From assembly GCF_001704415.2 (NCBI RefSeq), contig NC_030824.1:38435022-38499021 (forward strand): 64,000 nucleotides of DNA. The letters run 5' to 3'. This document shows positions 59,818 to 64,000 of this stretch, piece after piece. The DNA is from Capra hircus (Eukaryota > Chordata > Mammalia > Artiodactyla > Bovidae). A program made the position numbers and the translations under genes. The notes below the pieces were generated by a model. That model was not told the origin of the DNA. It worked only from the letters and a program-made list of their open reading frames with translations, and did not search any database. Each line of letters opens with the position of its first letter. The first letter of the stretch is position 1.

Positions 59818-59990
59818 ACCACATCTTATTTAATACCTATAACTACATTTAACACAGATACTATTATTGTCCCCACTTTACAAATGAATAAATTGATGCC
59901 TTTATTAAGCTAGGTCACTTGAACAAGCTTGTAAATAGCAAAATGAAGACTTGGACTCAAATCTATCTGATTTCAAAGCCAGTCTTATGT
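59818..59990 (-). mobile_element. MIR SINE (old)
   Basis: Antisense MIR: 'ccccactttacaaatgaata', 'aagcttgtaaatagcaaaat', 'agacttggactcaaatctat'. Confidence 0.7.
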
Positions 59991-60549
59991 TCCTTCTTTA
60001 TCACAATACTTTTCACATACTTCCCAATATTGACAATGGATCACAGAAAATCAGAGCCATACTTATTTTCTCTTCTAGTATCAGGGAATTTGTTAGTCTA
60101 AAAATGCAACTGTGGAGTCTGAGGTTATTATTCCTTAATTTTCTCCTCCTTTCTTCCTTACTTCCTTCCTACCGCCAACCAACATTTGCATGTCTGTTGT
60201 GCTAAATACTGTGCTAGAATGGACAGATTATTTTTTCTAGATGGGACCCATTCGGATTTGAAAATGATTCACAAGATTTAGAAACAAAGCACTTTGTACT
60301 ATAGGATCATTCATAATACATTGTTTCCTTGTGCAGCGGTTAGATTATCTTAATCAGACATTCAAATTTTGAAGTATTTGTAATAGGAGATGTTTGGTTT
60401 TTGCACCTATTGTTCACAAGCATTTTGTGAACAACTGCAGCAAAATATCATTAATTTTTAAGTGATTTAATGTTAGGGAAAACATAAGTGCTAAGTGTCA
60501 TTCATTATTTTCTGTGTGTTTTGCTTTGAGTATGTCATAATATCAGCTA
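59991..60549. other. unique sequence
   Basis: Nothing recognised. Confidence 0.45.
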
Positions 60550-60722
60550 TCACTTGTACTCTCACTGTATGCCAAGTAGTGGAGATTTTATTATTCTTGT
60601 TTCACAAAGGAAGACATTAAGACTTAAGAAGTAATTTCCCAAGATTTCACAGCTAGAAAATGGTAGAACTGAGATTTCAAACATGGTCGTCTTTGCCAAA
60701 GTGGGCACCCTCATCTACTGTC
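60550..60722 (-). mobile_element. MIR SINE (old)
   Basis: Antisense MIR: 'ctgtatgccaagtagtggag', 'gtttcacaaaggaagacatt', 'tttcacagctagaaaatggt', 'agaactgagatttcaaac'. Confidence 0.78.
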
Positions 60723-61260
60723 CTGTTCAGTGCTAATGTGGGAAGTTGAATGGATCTAAACTAACGGAGCATTTAGAATAATAAAGTAAATTCTTTATTG
60801 TTAAAGAATTTTCAATTATCTAAATAATTCCAAAAATGATACTGTTTAAGCAGATGGTATAACTCTGTAATAGAATTAATGTTTTCTCATTATACTTGTA
60901 AATTTATAATTACAAGACTAAATATATTGGTATAAATGCACTTTCAAAAGACCCACAATATGATTAGATTATTTTTCTGTCCTAGTGAAACTGGGGCTTT
61001 GAGAGGCTTTATTGTGGCACATTTGTCATAAGTTATTCCACATTTCTCTTTGGAGCCTGAGTCTTATTTGTTTCAGGAGAGAATGAGACTCTCCTTCACA
61101 CTGACTAGTAGATTATTGCGTTCAGTTTTCTGAAACAGCAAAGTATCCTGTGCCAGAGTAGTCACGGTGAGAGAATGTTCTAAGGAGCTCTCGGCTGTTT
61201 CCACTATTATTTCTATTTAAATTGTTTCCATTTAAGTTGTAGTAGGAGGCTCTGATAGGT
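60723..61260. other. unique sequence
   Basis: Nothing recognised. Confidence 0.45.
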
Positions 61261-61480
61261 GCTTCCCTGGTGGCTCAGACAGTAAAGAATCTGCCAACAA
61301 TGCAGGAGATTGGGGTTCGATCCCTTGGTCATGAAGATACCCTGGAGAAGAAAATGACAACCCACTCCAGTTTTCTTGCCTGGGAAATCCCATGGACAGA
61401 GGAGCCTAGCAGGCTACAGTCCATGGGGTTGCAAAGAGTTGGACACCACTGAGCAACTAACACTTTCACTTTTTTTTAGG
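61261..61480 (+). mobile_element. Bov-tA SINE
   Basis: Well-kept sense copy with an intact B-box-like GGTTCGATCC at 61314-61323 and A-box-like 'tggctcagacagtaa'. It ends 'aacactttcacttttttt'. The ORFs at 61270-61600 are SINE frames. Confidence 0.95.
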
Positions 61481-61843
61481 ACACTGATTAGCCACCAGAT
61501 CCTAGAAGTTGTCAAGGTGTTAATAGCTTGTCTCATTAAAGCATCTTATAGAAAAGTGAAATACATACAGGTAAAATTCCTTGATGTTTTTACAAGATGA
61601 TTAGTTTCTTAGCAATCTTTACAGTCATCCCTAAACTCACATTTTGGTAACTTTCTTCTCAAATAGGTAACATAACATTTTCCAGATATACCAAGGTCTT
61701 AAGGAGTGAGTGTACCCACACACAGACTTGAAAGGTAGTAAGGAATTCTGATTCTTTGGGCCAATATGTGACAACATATCCAAGACACTATCTTTTGTAG
61801 TGTCTCTTTTGGCACTTCTGGAGTTGTAAAATTATCTTGACCC
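61481..61843. other. unique sequence
   Basis: Nothing recognised. Confidence 0.4.
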
Positions 61844-61850
61844 ATCATTT

Positions 61851-62267
61851 ATGGATGTGAGAGTTGGACTATAAAGGAAGCTGCACACTGAAGAATTGAT
61901 GCTTCTGAACTGTGGAGTTGGAGAAGACTCTTGAGAGTCCTTCGGACTGCAAGGAGATCCAACCAGTCCATCCTAAAGGAGATCAGTCCTGGTTGTTCAT
62001 TGGAAGGATTGATGCTGAAGCTGAAACTTCAATACTTTGGCCACCTGATGGGAAGAGCTGACTCATTTGAAAAGACTGTGATGCTGGGAAAGATTGAGGG
62101 AAGGAGGAAAAGGGACGACAGAGGATGAGATGGTTGGATGGTATCACCGACTCGATGGACATGGGTTTGGATAGACTCCGGGAGTTGGTGATGGACAGGG
62201 AGGCCTGGTGTGCTGCGGTTCATGGGTCGCAAAGAGTCAGACATGACTGAGCGACTGCAGTGAACTG
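61851..62267 (+). mobile_element. BovB LINE 3' end
   Basis: 5'-truncated sense copy, 417 bp, flanked by the 7-bp duplication ATCATTT (61844-61850 and 62268-62274). Short tail. It holds only the C-terminal end of the ORF. Confidence 0.92.
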
Positions 62268-62435
62268 ATCATTTCAGAAGAAAATATTCTAAGTGGAGGG
62301 GATTCTTAACAATAGCCTTTCAAAAGAAGCTGTAAAAGACGAGGTTTGGTAGTGGTTGTTTTTTTTTGCAATGTCTTACAAAGAATCTTTATCTGCCTCC
62401 ATTAAGCTTAGAGATTTGTGAATATTCTCCCAATT

Positions 62436-62660
62436 CCATCGGCATATATACATTACCATGTGTAAAATACATAGCTAGTGGGAAGCTGCTGTAGAGCACA
62501 GGGAGCTCAGCTCAGCGCTCTGTGATAACCTAGAGGGGTGGGAGGGTGGCTCAAGAGGCAGCGGATATATGTATGTGGGTAGCTGATTCACTGTGTTATA
62601 CAGTAGAAACTAACAGAACACTGTAATTATACTCCAGTACTAAATTTTATTTTTTTAAAG
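62436..62660 (+). mobile_element. L1 LINE 3' end
   Basis: Sense artiodactyl L1 3' UTR: 'gagcacagggagctcagctc', 'tctgtgataacctagagggg', 'tagctgattcactgtgttat', 'ctgtaattatactccagtac', then a short A/T-rich tail. Confidence 0.85.
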
Positions 62661-62892
62661 ATATTTGTGAATATGAATCTTACCCAAAATTTCACAATGA
62701 TATCTCACTCCTCTGTAGGAACTATGAAAACTGTGAAGGTTATAGTCTGCATGAAACAAGCTGTCTGCAAAAGAGCACAAGATTCTTCTTCCAAACCAGT
62801 GAGAGATACTGATTTTTTGGTGTTCACATCACAATTTTATATATACAGTTCTCCTTTATTCTGAGTCATGAACATCTAGAAGATTGAAAAAG
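62661..62892. other. unique sequence
   Basis: Nothing recognised. The 65-codon ORF at 62667-62864 lacks a domain. Confidence 0.4.
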
Positions 62893-62900
62893 ATTAAGGC

Positions 62901-63133
62901 CATGAATGCATGCATGCTCAGTTGCTAAGTCATGTTCAACAACTCTTTGCAATCCCATAGACTGCAGCCCGCCAGGCTCCTCTGTCTATGGGATTCTCCA
63001 GGTAAGAATACTGGAGTGGGTTGCCATTTCCAGAATTCTCCAGGGGTTCTTCCCCACCCAGGGATCGAACCCCCAACTCTTAAATCTCCCGAATTGGCAG
63101 GTGGATTCTTTACCACTGTGCCACCTGGAAAGC
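62901..63133 (-). mobile_element. Bov-tA SINE
   Basis: Complete antisense copy, head complement at the right ('ggtggattctttaccactgt', 'gccacctgg'). 8-bp duplication ATTAAGGC (62893-62900 and 63134-63141). Confidence 0.94.
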
Positions 63134-63141
63134 ATTAAGGC

Positions 63142-63550
63142 AGTGACTTTGCCTCATTTTATCTTTTTCTATTGTTACTGCTTGAGAAACTTTTATTAGA
63201 ATTATGAGTTGCATAAAGCTAGATTCTTGTAGCTAGGGATACAAAACATTTGTAATAGCAGACCAGAATAAACTTGAGTCAGTTCCTAAGTAAGGGAGGA
63301 TTTTCAGGATGATTTGATACATATAAAATGCTTAGAAATATATCTGAGGGCACTACTAATGGTTTTTGATGGATGCTGTGGTTTTACGAAAGAACTATTT
63401 CTTCTCTGTTAACTCTGGGGCATATTCTAAAAATGTAGATACTTGCTTTCTAAATCTATTTCTTACAACAAAGAAATAGCTTTGTAAATGTTTAGTCTGT
63501 TTAGCTAAGCAGAAATACTAGTTTACAGTACAGGAATTCACAACTAGAGC
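63142..63550. other. unique sequence
   Basis: Nothing recognised. Confidence 0.45.
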
Positions 63551-63726
63551 TCTTTTTTTTTTTGTCATGGTTACTGACTTATTGTTATTATTGTTTGTTT
63601 GTTTGATTTTTTTGGCCGTGTCACCAAGCATGTGGGATCTTAGTTCACAGACCAAGGATCAAACCTGTATCCCTTGCATTGGAACCAGAGTCTTAACCAC
63701 TAGACCACCAGGACCAGGGAAGACCC
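63551..63726 (-). mobile_element. CHR-2-type tRNA SINE
   Basis: Antisense: T-rich tail complement, 'tttggccgtgtcaccaagca', 'tgtgggatcttagttcacag', 'gatcaaacctgtatccc', ending in 'accaccaggaccagggaaga'. Confidence 0.83.
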
Positions 63727-64000
63727 AAGGTTTGCTTTGCTTTGGTTTATGGCTTGTTTTATAAGTTATAGATTTTAAGTGTGGTTATTTCAGCATATTA
63801 GTTGTAAGAATGAATCATTGTTTTCTTCAAAATTGATCTTGTTCTGAAATTAATTCCAAACAGTATCTATAAAGACATTTTTTTGGTCATTTTCAGTGCT
63901 ATTTTGTGAGTATCTTAAGGTTAAAGATTCTGAATGTACCGTTCAAAATAAATTTGTGAAAATTTCACTTCTGAAAAAAAGCAGCATTTTATATTCACAT
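63727..64000. other. unique sequence
   Basis: Nothing recognised. Confidence 0.4.

Noticed and set aside
61261..61340. tRNA gene, because of good A- and B-box-like motifs
   Set aside because: It is the tRNA-derived head of a Bov-tA SINE. It does not fold into a full cloverleaf with an anticodon arm and acceptor stem, and continues directly into the BovA body.

Overview
The window is nuclear DNA of a ruminant artiodactyl, most likely a pecoran such as cattle, sheep, goat or a relative. The evidence is its mix of mobile elements. There are many BovB (RTE-type LINE) copies. There are also many Bov-tA SINEs (tRNA-Glu head plus BovA body), several Bov-A2 SINEs with AGC-repeat tails, cetartiodactyl CHR-type tRNA SINEs, artiodactyl L1 3' ends, ruminant-type retroviral LTRs, and old mammalian MIR, L2 and LTR fragments. 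I cannot separate the pecoran species by eye.

I found no host protein-coding gene, no tRNA or rRNA gene and no CRISPR array. Almost every ORF of 60 codons or more is a chance ORF in AT-rich DNA or a reading frame inside BovB, Bov-tA, Bov-A2 or an LTR. The only conserved protein signature is the reverse transcriptase of BovB, and every copy is truncated, frameshifted or rearranged. The region reads as intergenic or deep intronic, gene-poor sequence.

Layout. 1-5.4 kb: mostly unique, with an LTR-like end near 2.3 kb, a Bov-A2 and an inverted BovB composite. 5.4-13.2 kb: a second inverted BovB composite, MIRs, Bov-tA copies, an ERVL/MaLR-like LTR, a BovB 3' fragment, a GC-richer block of unknown origin, a CHR SINE, and a truncated Bov-tA flanked by an unusually long 41-bp duplication. 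13.2-21.3 kb: AT-rich unique DNA with a perfect 17-bp hairpin, a Bov-A2, an L1 tail, an L2 and a Bov-tA. 21.3-28.4 kb: two BovB copies (one carrying a nested Bov-A2), MIR/L2 fragments, Bov-tA copies and an (AT)n microsatellite. 28.4-33.1 kb: an antisense retroviral LTR with a primer-binding-site-like motif, a Bov-tA, and an old LTR. 33.7-37.7 kb: the main mobile-element block, a 2.4-kb scrambled BovB with an RT ORF facing a 1.2-kb antisense BovB. 37.7-46.8 kb: unique DNA with CHR-2, BovB, Bov-tA, a BovB with a nested Bov-tA, and an antisense L1 with a very long A-tail. 46.8-64 kb: scattered SINEs, BovB 3' ends, a 45-bp tandem duplication, an open but doubly truncated BovB RT fragment next to an LTR that still has TATA and poly(A) signals, a dimeric SINE, and CHR and L1 tails.

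The genes do not act together as a system. The most interesting material is structural: rearranged retrotransposon insertions with recognisable target-site duplications, nested insertions that give relative ages, convergent repeats that could form long double-stranded RNA, and several near-perfect palindromes. Repeat family names come from recognising consensus motifs, not from a database search.
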